From an uncultured Methanobrevibacter sp. (GTDB taxonomy: Archaea; Methanobacteriota; Methanobacteria; Methanobacteriales; Methanobacteriaceae): a stretch of 11,102 nucleotides of DNA. Positions 1 through 6,596 of this stretch are shown here, piece after piece. The stretch lies in NCBI GenBank assembly GCA_902782595.1, contig CACZNW010000091.1, positions 1 through 11,102 of the forward strand, read 5' to 3'. The notes below the pieces were generated by a model. The model did not search any database, was not told the DNA's origin, and saw only the letters and a list, made by a program, of their open reading frames with translations. The translations under genes and the position numbers were made by a program. Numbering within the stretch: position 1 is the stretch's first letter; the number at the start of each line of letters is the position of its first letter.

Positions 1-66
1 ATTTTTAAGCCAGATTAAAATGGAGAAGAGTTATCCTAAAAAACTGCTAAATTAAAAGAGTTTATA

Positions 67-119
67 TGTAAGAATAAAGACTTACAACCAGTTTAACAAT
101 GTAAGTAGGCGCTTACATT
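67..119. promoter_or_regulatory. Two tandem palindromic operator-like sites upstream of the secreted-protein promoter
   Basis: Two inverted repeats share the same half-site. The first is TGTAAG-N8-CTTACA at 67-86. The second is AATGTAAG-N6-CTTACATT at 98-119, a perfect 8-base repeat. Their centres are 32 bases apart, close to three helical turns, so two dimers could bind the same DNA face. The second site ends just before the BRE/TATA region, where an archaeal activator or a repressor blocking TBP/TFB would sit. I cannot name the regulator. The symmetry is read directly from the sequence; the regulatory role is inference. Confidence 0.55.
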
Positions 120-120
120 C

Positions 121-136
121 GAAAACCTTTATATAT
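121..136 (+). promoter_or_regulatory. BRE/TATA promoter of the secreted-protein gene
   Basis: A purine-rich GAAAACC element (121-127) precedes TTTATATAT (128-136), the usual archaeal BRE plus TATA arrangement. Transcription would start about 25 bases downstream, near 160, leaving a 5' leader of roughly 60 bases before the ATG at 224. The leader ends with a good ribosome binding site, AAGGTGAT, five to six bases before the start codon. Confidence 0.65.
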
Positions 137-223
137 GAGCCATTTCAGATATTAAATTGTACTTTGAAGAGCAAATTTATAATCCTCTCACAGTTTTCCA
201 TTAAAAAAATAAGGTGATAAAAA

Positions 224-709
224 ATGAACATTAAACCGATAATATTCCTCATTGCCATAGGCGCCCTTTTAGTAGGAAGCGCATATGCGGCAGGTGTGAA
301 TGACTTTAAAGTAGACAGTAAGTACAGCAGTGAATATCAGGGACAATACTACTCCTTTTATTTGAACAAAGACAAAGACGCAGGAATTGCAATTTACAAA
401 AACGTGGATGACAACGTATACGACGACGTGGACAATGACGATGTCAACGACCACCTCATACCAGATGACGGAAGAGAATACATAACAGGAGATGATGATT
501 TAGCAATAAGTAAAAACGCCGACAATACCGCAAACTTCACAGACTATGGTCACGCAACACACGGTGATGTTGAAGTGGTTAAAAGCGGCGGCGAAGAATA
601 TATTGTTGTATTCTTTGCAAAAGACTCAAGCAAAATTAAAGACTCAGATTTAACCAGTTTATTAGAACAGTTCAACAAGGATAATAATGTGGAAGCGGTA
701 AGCTTCTAA
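224..709 (+). CDS. Secreted acidic hypothetical protein
   Basis: This 161-aa protein begins with a Sec signal peptide: Lys4, a hydrophobic core at about residues 6-18, then a small-residue AYA-A cleavage site after about residue 22. No later membrane segment is visible, so the mature protein is probably released or held on the cell wall. Residues 52-88 are dense in Asp and Asn, suggestive of metal (Ca2+) binding or simply a soluble acidic surface. The rest alternates in a beta-like pattern with a short helical C-terminus. The start is supported by AAGGTGAT just upstream. Methanobrevibacter species encode many small secreted proteins of this kind, but I recognise no named family. Nothing links it to the defence genes. 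It has its own promoter and a poly-T tract after it. Confidence 0.85.
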   Translation: MNIKPIIFLIAIGALLVGSAYAAGVNDFKVDSKYSSEYQGQYYSFYLNKDKDAGIAIYKNVDDNVYDDVDNDDVNDHLIPDDGREYITGDDDLAISKNADNTANFTDYGHATHGDVEVVKSGGEEYIVVFFAKDSSKIKDSDLTSLLEQFNKDNNVEAVSF

Positions 710-713
710 TTAT

Positions 714-751
714 CCTTTTTTCCTCCATTTTTTATTCTAAATTTTTTTTAT
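714..751 (+). terminator. Poly-T terminator region after the secreted-protein gene
   Basis: Three successive T-rich runs, the longest being eight or more Ts at 742-749, start a few bases after the TAA. Archaeal RNA polymerase terminates on such T tracts without needing a hairpin. No strong stem precedes the runs. A short palindrome TTGAAA-C-TTTCAA follows at 751-763. Confidence 0.5.
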
Positions 752-863
752 TGAAACTTTCAATTATTATATTAAATCAAATTTTTTAACCTTATTCCCA
801 TCTCATTATACATTTGAATCACCCAACATTAGATGTCAGGGATTCCTAGACTATTTTTTTACC

Positions 864-914
864 AATCGATTTGTTATTGAGTATTATCTGGACTATCCCA
901 GATAAAATCGATTT
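864..914. repeat. Paired AATCGATTT repeats flanking an 8-base inverted repeat
   Basis: AATCGATTT occurs at 864-872 and again at 906-914, exactly 42 bases apart (four helical turns). Its core AATCGATT is self-complementary. Between the copies lies TTATCTGG-N6-CCAGATAA (884-905), a perfect 8-base inverted repeat with no T run after it, so it is not an obvious terminator. The block is directly upstream of the regulator promoter and may be additional operator DNA or an edge of the cassette. Function is not known. Confidence 0.4.
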
Positions 915-922
915 ATATAATA

Positions 923-976
923 ATTCCAACAAAATTGGAATAAAAAATCATAATATTTATATAAAATTTATTCCAA
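923..976 (+). promoter_or_regulatory. Promoter and probable autoregulatory operator of the XRE-ImmA-PIN cassette
   Basis: ATTCCAA-N5-TTGGAAT (923-941) is a perfect 7-base inverted repeat. A third half-site, ATTCCAA, lies at 970-976. The TATA box TTTATATAAAA (956-966) sits between them, and TTGGAATAAA (935-944) pairs exactly with TTTATTCCAA (967-976) across it. A second TATA-like stretch is at 912-920. Half-sites on both sides of a TATA box are what an XRE repressor needs to block TBP/TFB loading. The adjacent regulator gene is the natural candidate binder (inference). Confidence 0.6.
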
Positions 977-1008
977 AATTACTATTAACAACAAAATGAT
1001 GTGAAAAA

Positions 1009-1332
1009 ATGAATGATAATGTAGGGGAAAGGCTAAGAAATTTAAGAAAAATGCATAATTTTACTCAAAAACAAGTAGCAGATTATTTAGGATTTAAACA
1101 AACACAAATTGCAAAATTAGAAAATAATGATAGGACATTAAAATCATCTTCACTAAATAAATTATGTGAACTTTATAACTGCACTCCAGAATACATATTA
1201 AAAGGAATTGGCGAATATTCCAAGGAAGAGTATAAATTTAGGTCATCAAAAAATCTAGATTTAAATACATTATCAGATATGAATAGAATCATAAGGAACT
1301 TAAAAGAATTAACTGAATTAAATGGTGATTAA
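1009..1332 (+). CDS. XRE/Cro-family helix-turn-helix regulator
   Basis: A DNA-binding regulator of 107 aa. Residues 7-65 form a classic HTH_3 (Cro/CI) domain: GERLRNLRKMHNFTQKQVAD opens it, GFKQTQIAKLEN is the turn and recognition helix, and LCELYNCTPEYIL is the closing helix. Residues 70-107 form a short charged helical tail that may mediate dimerisation or contact the peptidase. The ribosome binding site is weak (GTGA five bases before ATG). Its stop overlaps the GGTGAT site of the ImmA gene, so the two are co-translated. In the ImmA/ImmR and related systems the regulator represses its own element and is removed by the neighbouring peptidase. Its likely target here is the ATTCCAA operator just upstream. 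In a toxin-antitoxin reading it would be the antitoxin-like repressor. Confidence 0.88.
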   Translation: MNDNVGERLRNLRKMHNFTQKQVADYLGFKQTQIAKLENNDRTLKSSSLNKLCELYNCTPEYILKGIGEYSKEEYKFRSSKNLDLNTLSDMNRIIRNLKELTELNGD

Positions 1333-2046
1333 ATGAATATACATCAAGTTAATCAAAAAGCAATGGAGTTTAGAATAGATATTGGAATAAAACATAATGA
1401 TCCGGTAGATTTCTTTCCATTAATTACAAACAAACTGAAAAATTTAACAATAGTATTTTTAAAAATGGATGAAAAGATAAGCGGAGCATGTTACAGATTC
1501 AAAAATCAGCAAATCATATTTATAAATTCTAAACACCCAAAAGGAAGACAAAATTTTACTGCGGCACATGAAATATTCCATTTATTCTATGAAAATCCTA
1601 TCTTTACCATCTGCAATGTCAATAGCAACGATGAAGTAGAGAAAACTGCCAATCAATTTGCATCCTTTTTATTAATACCAATTAATGCATTATATAATTA
1701 TAAAAAAGAAAATGGAATTAAAAAATGGGATTTAAACTCAATAATAGATTGTGAACAATATTTTCAAATTTCACATGAAGCTCTCCTTTACAGATTAAAA
1801 AACATTGGAGAAATAACATCTGAAGAATATAATAAATTTAAACCAAACATAAGATATAATGCCATCCATAGAGGATATGATTTAAGTTTATATGAACCTT
1901 ACATAGGTAAAAACTACACAATAGGCAATTACGTGCGTTTAGTTGAAAAAACATATGAAAATGGTCTAATTTCTAATGGAAAACGAGAAGAATATTTAAT
2001 TCAATCTTATTTAAGTGATTTTGTATATAATTTGGAGGAATTATGA
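1333..2046 (+). CDS. ImmA/IrrE-family zinc metallopeptidase
   Basis: A 237-aa protein with the zinc peptidase signature HEIFH at residues 79-83 (zinc ligands His79 and His83, catalytic Glu80). It is followed by an E-x-x-A-N-x-F-A helix at about 103-110 whose Glu103 is the usual third ligand. The preceding strand (residues about 53-66) and the segment FTAAHE match the COG2856 fold. The remainder, residues 120-237, is helical and less conserved. Family members such as ImmA of ICEBs1 cleave a partner XRE repressor; others act as toxins or antitoxins. The start is firm: GGTGAT lies five bases before ATG, inside the end of the regulator gene. The 3' end overlaps the PIN gene by four bases (ATGA), implying coupled translation. 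Substrate is inferred from context to be the XRE protein. Confidence 0.88.
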   Translation: MNIHQVNQKAMEFRIDIGIKHNDPVDFFPLITNKLKNLTIVFLKMDEKISGACYRFKNQQIIFINSKHPKGRQNFTAAHEIFHLFYENPIFTICNVNSNDEVEKTANQFASFLLIPINALYNYKKENGIKKWDLNSIIDCEQYFQISHEALLYRLKNIGEITSEEYNKFKPNIRYNAIHRGYDLSLYEPYIGKNYTIGNYVRLVEKTYENGLISNGKREEYLIQSYLSDFVYNLEEL

Positions 2047-2579
2047 GTGATGAGAATATATTCTATGATACGGATTGTTTGAGTTGCTTTATAAGTATAG
2101 ACGATGTTTCAATTTTAAAAAAATTATTCAAAAAAATTATTATCCCTGATGAAGTATATACTGAATTTTCAAGGATCCCAATATTAAAAAATCGTGTCGA
2201 TACATTAGTCGATGAAGATTTTTTAGAAATTACTGATATTTATACAAACACCGACGAATATGATTTTTATACAAAACTTTGTAACGGAGAATTAACAAGC
2301 AGAAAAATAGGAAATGGAGAAGCTGCCGCCATTACTTTAGCAGTTAAAAACAATGGAATCTTAGCCAGTAACAATACAAAAGACGTTAAAGAGGCAATTA
2401 AAATATATGGAATTAAACAAATTAAAACTGGAGATATTCTTGTTAAAGCATATAACTGTGGAATCATATCAAAAAATGAAGGAAATGATATTTGGAAGAA
2501 AATGCTTAAACAGAATAGATATTTAACAGAAAAAACATTTTTAAGATATTTAAAAAAATATCCTCAAAGCAAATTTTAA
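2043..2579 (+). CDS. PIN-domain-like protein (putative toxin ribonuclease)
   Basis: A 178-aa protein with the layout of PIN nucleases: an N-terminal strand ending in YDTD (Asp9, Asp11), then IPDEVYTEF at 35-43, GNGEAAAITLA at 90-100 (Glu93), and a strand with ASNNTKD at 108-114 (Asp114). These acidic positions match the metal-binding quartet of PIN domains. The C-terminal 40 residues are helical and basic. PIN proteins usually cut RNA, often as toxins in VapBC-like pairs. Here no VapB-type antitoxin is present, and the partners are the XRE and ImmA-like proteins. The start is supported by GGAGGA four bases before ATG and by the ATGA overlap with the upstream gene. The gene converges on the helicase gene across 110 AT-rich bases (2580-2689) in which I see no clear hairpin. 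Confidence 0.75.
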   Translation: MSDENIFYDTDCLSCFISIDDVSILKKLFKKIIIPDEVYTEFSRIPILKNRVDTLVDEDFLEITDIYTNTDEYDFYTKLCNGELTSRKIGNGEAAAITLAVKNNGILASNNTKDVKEAIKIYGIKQIKTGDILVKAYNCGIISKNEGNDIWKKMLKQNRYLTEKTFLRYLKKYPQSKF

Positions 2580-2689
2580 GTTTCAATGCAAAAATAAACC
2601 ATATTTGAGAGAATTAATTGAAATATCAACTTTTCAAAAATTATGGATTTTTACTTTAATATTATAGATTGAGTATAACATATAATTTT

Positions 2690-5632
2690 TTAGTCATTAA
2701 CAAAGTATGAATAAAGCTCATCCTTTACCTCATTTTCCAGTTTGAAGGTAAAGTTAACAATTGGCTGCTGTTTGTCGTTTATTTTTCTATAAACCTGCTT
2801 ATGGTTCATTGGAGTTAGTTTGCCCATATAGTAAAACTCTATTCCTTCATCGTTGTTTTTTTGAATGAATAGTCTTATATCCAAATCTGTGTAGCTGATT
2901 ATCGGTTTTAATTCGGGAGATGTGACCTTCCGGTTGTTTCTGCTCATCCATGAGAAAATCTGTCTTGTGATGAAATGGTCGTTGTAATTGATGGTTTCGG
3001 ATATGTCTTCGGATTTGTCGTATGTTACAAATATAGGGCAGGTATTGTATTTTACCTTGTATCCTCCGATGTTTTGTCCGTTCATGTAGTGTTTCCAGTT
3101 TAAAAGCCTTAGAACCTCTTCCCTTGAGTATTTTTCATAGAGTCTGAACTGTGAATCGGTCATGTATACGTTTTCGTATTTATAGAATGCGTATTTTAAA
3201 GCGTCTTCAAGGTGATTTGCAAATATCTGACTGGCCAGTGCCCGTTTGAATGAGTCTGATATTTCAAATCTCCAGTCCCTTCTGTTTTCAAGGTCATCGA
3301 ATATTTCGGGGCTGAAAGTGAAAAACAGGTTTTCGGGATTGTCAACTAGTTTTTCTATTGTGTTTGCCTGATATCCATCGCCTTTTTCCTTTTTGTAGAA
3401 GTTAAGGCTTAAGAAGTTTATTGCTCCTTTTATAGCTTCAAGCTGATTGACAAGACCGTAGGTTGATTCAAGACACCTTTCGATTTGTGATACGGTGAAG
3501 TATCCGTTGTATTTTAAACATTCAAGAATTATCATTTCATGTGGCCGGGTTCCCTTAAGCAGTTTTTTTGAGATGAAGCGGAGGGTTTCAGTGTTTTCAA
3601 TATGGGAGGTGTAGTCTTTTTCGATTTCACACAGGAAGTGGTGGTATGTTGGATAGTCCTTATGTGCAAGGATAAGTTCGGGATTGAATTCTGCGTTAAC
3701 GGCGAAGTCATATAAATGAGGAATTCTTCCCAACTTGTATTTTAATTGATTGTACTTTTCTTTAAACAATGCCTTTCTTGAAAAAGAGGTGTTGTTAATT
3801 GATTCATATATACGCTTTCGTGAAATTTCATCGAAGTTGATTGAAGATGCCCCCGGAATGATTTTGTTTCCTTCCATGAGATACTTCCGGATTCTGTCCT
3901 TGTCATAGGACCTCTCACCTGAAAGGGCAATAGGAATCATGAAATTGTTGCGGTAGTTTCCGATGAAATCTATGATGACAACATATTCCTTGTCCCTGTA
4001 CTTTCTCAAACCTCTTCCCAGCTGCTGAATGAAAATAATCGGAGATTCTGTAGGTCTTACAAGAAGAACCTGATTAATCTCGGGAATGTCAACGCCCTCA
4101 TTGAAGATATCGACCGTGAAAATGAATTCAATCCTGTCGGGATTGTCGTCACCGGTCAGTCTGTCAATGGCATCCAGACGCTTCTGCTGTGAATCATCTC
4201 CGCTTAAAAATACTGATTTAAATCCCCTCTCATTAAACGCATCGGAAAGCATTTTGGCTTCACGTTTTCTTGAGCAGAACACCAGAGCCTTTCTCCTGTC
4301 ACCGGAATATCCGTAAAACTCCGATTTTTCAAGAAGATAATCAACGCGCTCATCACCTGCAAGGAGATTGAAATCACTGAAATCATCATCCACAGTTGAA
4401 TCGTCAAATACAACGTCGGTGATTCCAAAGTAATGGAACGGACAGAGCAAATCCTCCTCCAGTGCCTCCTGCAGCCGGATTTCATGGGCAATGTTGTTGT
4501 CGAAAAGATCATATATGTTAAAGCCGTCTGTACGTTCAGGCGAAGCGGTCATTCCGAGCCAGAATTCAGGCTTGAAATACCGGAAAATCTTTTGATAGCT
4601 TAAGGCACCTGCCTTGTGAACCTCGTCAATGACAATGTAGTCAAAATGATTCACCCCATAACTTTTATAGACATGTTCCTTTGACATGGTCTGGACCGTT
4701 GCAAAAACGTAGTTTTTATCGAAATCCCTGGAGTTTCCCGAAACCAGACCAAAGTTCTCATGATCCTTGAAAACGTTTTTGTAGGCTTCGATTGACTGTT
4801 TTGCAATCTGTTCACGGTGAACGAGAAACAAAAATCTTTTAGGTTTGAAATCCTTCACGGCAAATGCCGAAGCGTATGTTTTACCTGTACCTGTTGCCGA
4901 TACAAGAATGGCTCTGTCCTCACCGCGCCGGATTAAGGTTCTGAGATTGGTGAGAAATTCCTCCTGCATGATATTTGGAACCAACTCTGTGATGTTTTTT
5001 TCCTTAAGCTCCTCAGTATATTCACGGATATGAGTGAAGTTCCTGTTGTCATTGTATATTTTTTCATAAACCGGCAGAACTTCGCTTAACTCATCGGCAC
5101 CCTCCCACAGGGCATCGAATTCGGAGGTCAAATCGGCCAGCATTTCCCCTTCACTTAAGGAGACAAATTCAACATTCCACTCCTTGTTGACTGTCAGGGC
5201 ATTCATTGTAAGATTGGAACTTCCGACAATTGCCTTGCTGGAGCCGTCGGATTTTTTAAAGATATAACCCTTGGTGTGAAAGCCTTCGTTTTTTTGGGAA
5301 TAGAGCTTTATTTCAATGTTTGAAAATCCCTGAAGTTTTCTTAATGCCTTGGGTTCGGTGAAATATAGATAATCGGTTGTAAGTATTTTTCCCTTAATGT
5401 TGTGCGCTTCAAGATATCTGAACTCCTCAAGAAGGGGAGTGATTCCGCTTAGTGTAATGAAAGCCGATGAGAAAATGAATTCCTCGCAGTTTCTAAGTTC
5501 ATCACGGATGGAATTGATTACCTTGTTTTCCCGATTGTTATAGAGCAGTTTTGGTCTGAAATCCAGACTGGAACCTGCATTTTCATTGATGAAAGCTGTT
5601 CTTGCTCCGTTTAATATATCCTGAGGATCCAT
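2690..5632 (-). CDS. PLD-nuclease/SF2 helicase fusion with DUF3427-like C-terminus
   Basis: A 980-aa multidomain protein. Residues about 28-165 are a phospholipase-D-like nuclease domain with FHTKGYIF (His119, Lys121) and IVGSSNLT (135-142). Residues about 220-385 form the first helicase lobe: Walker A ATGTGKT 246-252, motif II IDEVHK 335-340, motif III TAS 362-364. Residues about 430-570 form the second lobe: FTVDIFNEGVDIPE 505-518 (motif V) and QQLGRGLRK 536-544 (motif VI, with arginine finger). The last 400 residues match the general layout of DUF3427, which is found with this architecture. It is expected to hydrolyse ATP to move on or remodel nucleic acid and to cut it. Length is normal for the family and the frame is intact. 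The start lies six bases after the 48-aa gene with only a weak ribosome binding site, so translation is probably coupled. Base composition is richer in GC than the neighbouring plus-strand cassette. Confidence 0.9.
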   Translation of the reverse strand: MDPQDILNGARTAFINENAGSSLDFRPKLLYNNRENKVINSIRDELRNCEEFIFSSAFITLSGITPLLEEFRYLEAHNIKGKILTTDYLYFTEPKALRKLQGFSNIEIKLYSQKNEGFHTKGYIFKKSDGSSKAIVGSSNLTMNALTVNKEWNVEFVSLSEGEMLADLTSEFDALWEGADELSEVLPVYEKIYNDNRNFTHIREYTEELKEKNITELVPNIMQEEFLTNLRTLIRRGEDRAILVSATGTGKTYASAFAVKDFKPKRFLFLVHREQIAKQSIEAYKNVFKDHENFGLVSGNSRDFDKNYVFATVQTMSKEHVYKSYGVNHFDYIVIDEVHKAGALSYQKIFRYFKPEFWLGMTASPERTDGFNIYDLFDNNIAHEIRLQEALEEDLLCPFHYFGITDVVFDDSTVDDDFSDFNLLAGDERVDYLLEKSEFYGYSGDRRKALVFCSRKREAKMLSDAFNERGFKSVFLSGDDSQQKRLDAIDRLTGDDNPDRIEFIFTVDIFNEGVDIPEINQVLLVRPTESPIIFIQQLGRGLRKYRDKEYVVIIDFIGNYRNNFMIPIALSGERSYDKDRIRKYLMEGNKIIPGASSINFDEISRKRIYESINNTSFSRKALFKEKYNQLKYKLGRIPHLYDFAVNAEFNPELILAHKDYPTYHHFLCEIEKDYTSHIENTETLRFISKKLLKGTRPHEMIILECLKYNGYFTVSQIERCLESTYGLVNQLEAIKGAINFLSLNFYKKEKGDGYQANTIEKLVDNPENLFFTFSPEIFDDLENRRDWRFEISDSFKRALASQIFANHLEDALKYAFYKYENVYMTDSQFRLYEKYSREEVLRLLNWKHYMNGQNIGGYKVKYNTCPIFVTYDKSEDISETINYNDHFITRQIFSWMSRNNRKVTSPELKPIISYTDLDIRLFIQKNNDEGIEFYYMGKLTPMNHKQVYRKINDKQQPIVNFTFKLENEVKDELYSYFVND

Positions 5633-5638
5633 AATATT

Positions 5639-5785
5639 TTACTCTTTGTCGCTTAGATGTTCAATAAGTTCACTTAACTTGTCAATCTGAAGCTGGAATT
5701 CCTCCTCTTTTGGAGTTCCCCTTACCTTTTCGATTTTCTCTTCAAGTTCCGCCTTTTTGGCTTTGGCCATTTCAATCCTGTCCAT
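5639..5785 (-). CDS. 48-aa helical microprotein in the helicase operon
   Basis: A short gene easily missed by length cut-offs. The protein opens MDRIEMAKAKKAELEEKIEK, has a turn around Gly-Thr-Pro at residues 23-25, then a second helix with QIDKLSELIEHL (33-44). It is predicted to form a helical hairpin or coiled coil of 48 residues. Support for it being real: a strong AGGTGA ribosome binding site five bases before the ATG, placed inside the stop region of the upstream gene; a five-base gap upstream and a six-base gap downstream; and full filling of what would otherwise be a 150-base hole in a tight operon. Its second half resembles the C-terminal hairpin of the upstream neighbour. It may be an adaptor, inhibitor or subunit for the helicase (inference). 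Confidence 0.72.
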   Translation of the reverse strand: MDRIEMAKAKKAELEEKIEKVRGTPKEEEFQLQIDKLSELIEHLSDKE

Positions 5786-5790
5786 TAAAA

Positions 5791-6201
5791 TCACCTGTCA
5801 ATTTGAGATTTAAGCTCAAAAATCAACTCTTCAAGCTTATTCATCTGAGTTTCTATTAAAATTACATCAAGTTCATCATCAGCATCAATCAGCTGTTTTT
5901 CCAAAGTTTCAAGTTTGTCAAGGTACTGCAGAAGCTTTTTTTGAATTAAAAACGGGTCCGGAGGATTGTAAAGCTCCTCCTGAGCACTGCCCAGTTCCTC
6001 TTCAATGACCGGTTTTAGAGTTTCTAAAACAACACCGGCCACTTCCTTATCCATGATTTTACCGTTGTCATCATATAGTCTGATGGAAAGAAATTTAAAA
6101 CCGTTACTGTCTTTTAAACAAACTTCGTCTTCGTATTCCTTTATGTCAAATTTGAATTCGTAATTTTCGCTGATGAAAAAAGTTACTTTCTGAGCTTCCA
6201 T
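5791..6201 (-). CDS. Hypothetical beta/coiled-coil protein in the NUDIX-helicase operon
   Basis: I do not recognise this family. The 136-aa protein has a beta-rich N-terminus (about 1-60, alternating hydrophobic and charged residues, with SIRLYDDNGKI near 39-49), a helix with LETLKPVIEEEL at about 59-70, a Pro-rich hinge NPPDP at 79-83, and a C-terminal acidic helical hairpin (84-136) with heptad-like Leu and Ile spacing. It is probably soluble and oligomeric, or binds a partner through the hairpin. I chose ATG at 6201, two bases after the NUDIX stop. A TTG at 6207 overlapping that stop by four bases would add two residues (138 aa). Its end holds the AGGTGA site of the 48-aa gene. Tight spacing on both sides says it works with the NUDIX enzyme and the helicase. 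Confidence 0.75.
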   Translation of the reverse strand: MEAQKVTFFISENYEFKFDIKEYEDEVCLKDSNGFKFLSIRLYDDNGKIMDKEVAGVVLETLKPVIEEELGSAQEELYNPPDPFLIQKKLLQYLDKLETLEKQLIDADDELDVILIETQMNKLEELIFELKSQIDR

Positions 6202-6203
6202 AA

Positions 6204-6596
6204 TCAATCATCCATTGTTTTTCTTAAATAATCTATAACAGCCAGATCTGCTGGAATCCAGTTGACACTGTCTAGCTGGTCTTTTGTAAGCCATCGGGCA
6301 TCATTGTGCTCGAGAAGCTTTGGAGTGCCTTCAACGATAACGGATTCAAAACAGCTCATCTTAAGATAAAATGTAGGATATGCATATTCCACGTCAAGGG
6401 CGAACCTGACGGGTTTGATGATACAGTCAAGTTCCTCTTTAATTTCACGTACAAGAGCATCCTCTTTAGTCTCTTCACCCTCAATTTTGCCGCCGGGAAA
6501 TTCCCACATGTTGATGAATTCCCCATAACCTCTTTTAGTGGCTAAAATCTGATTATCCTTTTTAATAATAGCTGCAACAACGTTTAAAGATTTCAT
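6204..6596 (-). CDS. NUDIX hydrolase, MutT/NudG-like nucleoside triphosphate pyrophosphohydrolase
   Basis: A 130-aa single-domain enzyme with a near-complete NUDIX box at residues 36-58: Gly36, Glu42, then REIKEE at 50-55. Asp57 stands where a Gly is usual. The N-terminus (VVAAIIKKDNQILATKRGYG) and the EHNDARWL motif at 96-103 are typical of the MutT/NudG branch, which removes pyrophosphate from oxidised or modified (deoxy)nucleoside triphosphates. The box Glu residues bind Mg2+. The start is supported by AGGAG about ten bases before the ATG. It is the first gene of the operon ending in the PLD-helicase, so it may act on a nucleotide signal or a modified phage dNTP rather than in housekeeping (inference). 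No convincing TATA box is visible in the gap upstream; TTTAAATA near 6836-6845 is the best weak candidate. Confidence 0.9.
   Translation of the reverse strand: MKSLNVVAAIIKKDNQILATKRGYGEFINMWEFPGGKIEGEETKEDALVREIKEELDCIIKPVRFALDVEYAYPTFYLKMSCFESVIVEGTPKLLEHNDARWLTKDQLDSVNWIPADLAVIDYLRKTMDD

Noticed and set aside
884..905. The 8-base inverted repeat considered as an intrinsic terminator for the secreted-protein gene
   Set aside because: It is more than 170 bases past the stop, no T run follows it, and earlier T tracts already serve as a better terminator.
4086..5033. Several antisense frames of 60-100 codons over the helicase gene
   Set aside because: They are shadows of a strongly supported multidomain protein and lack start signals.
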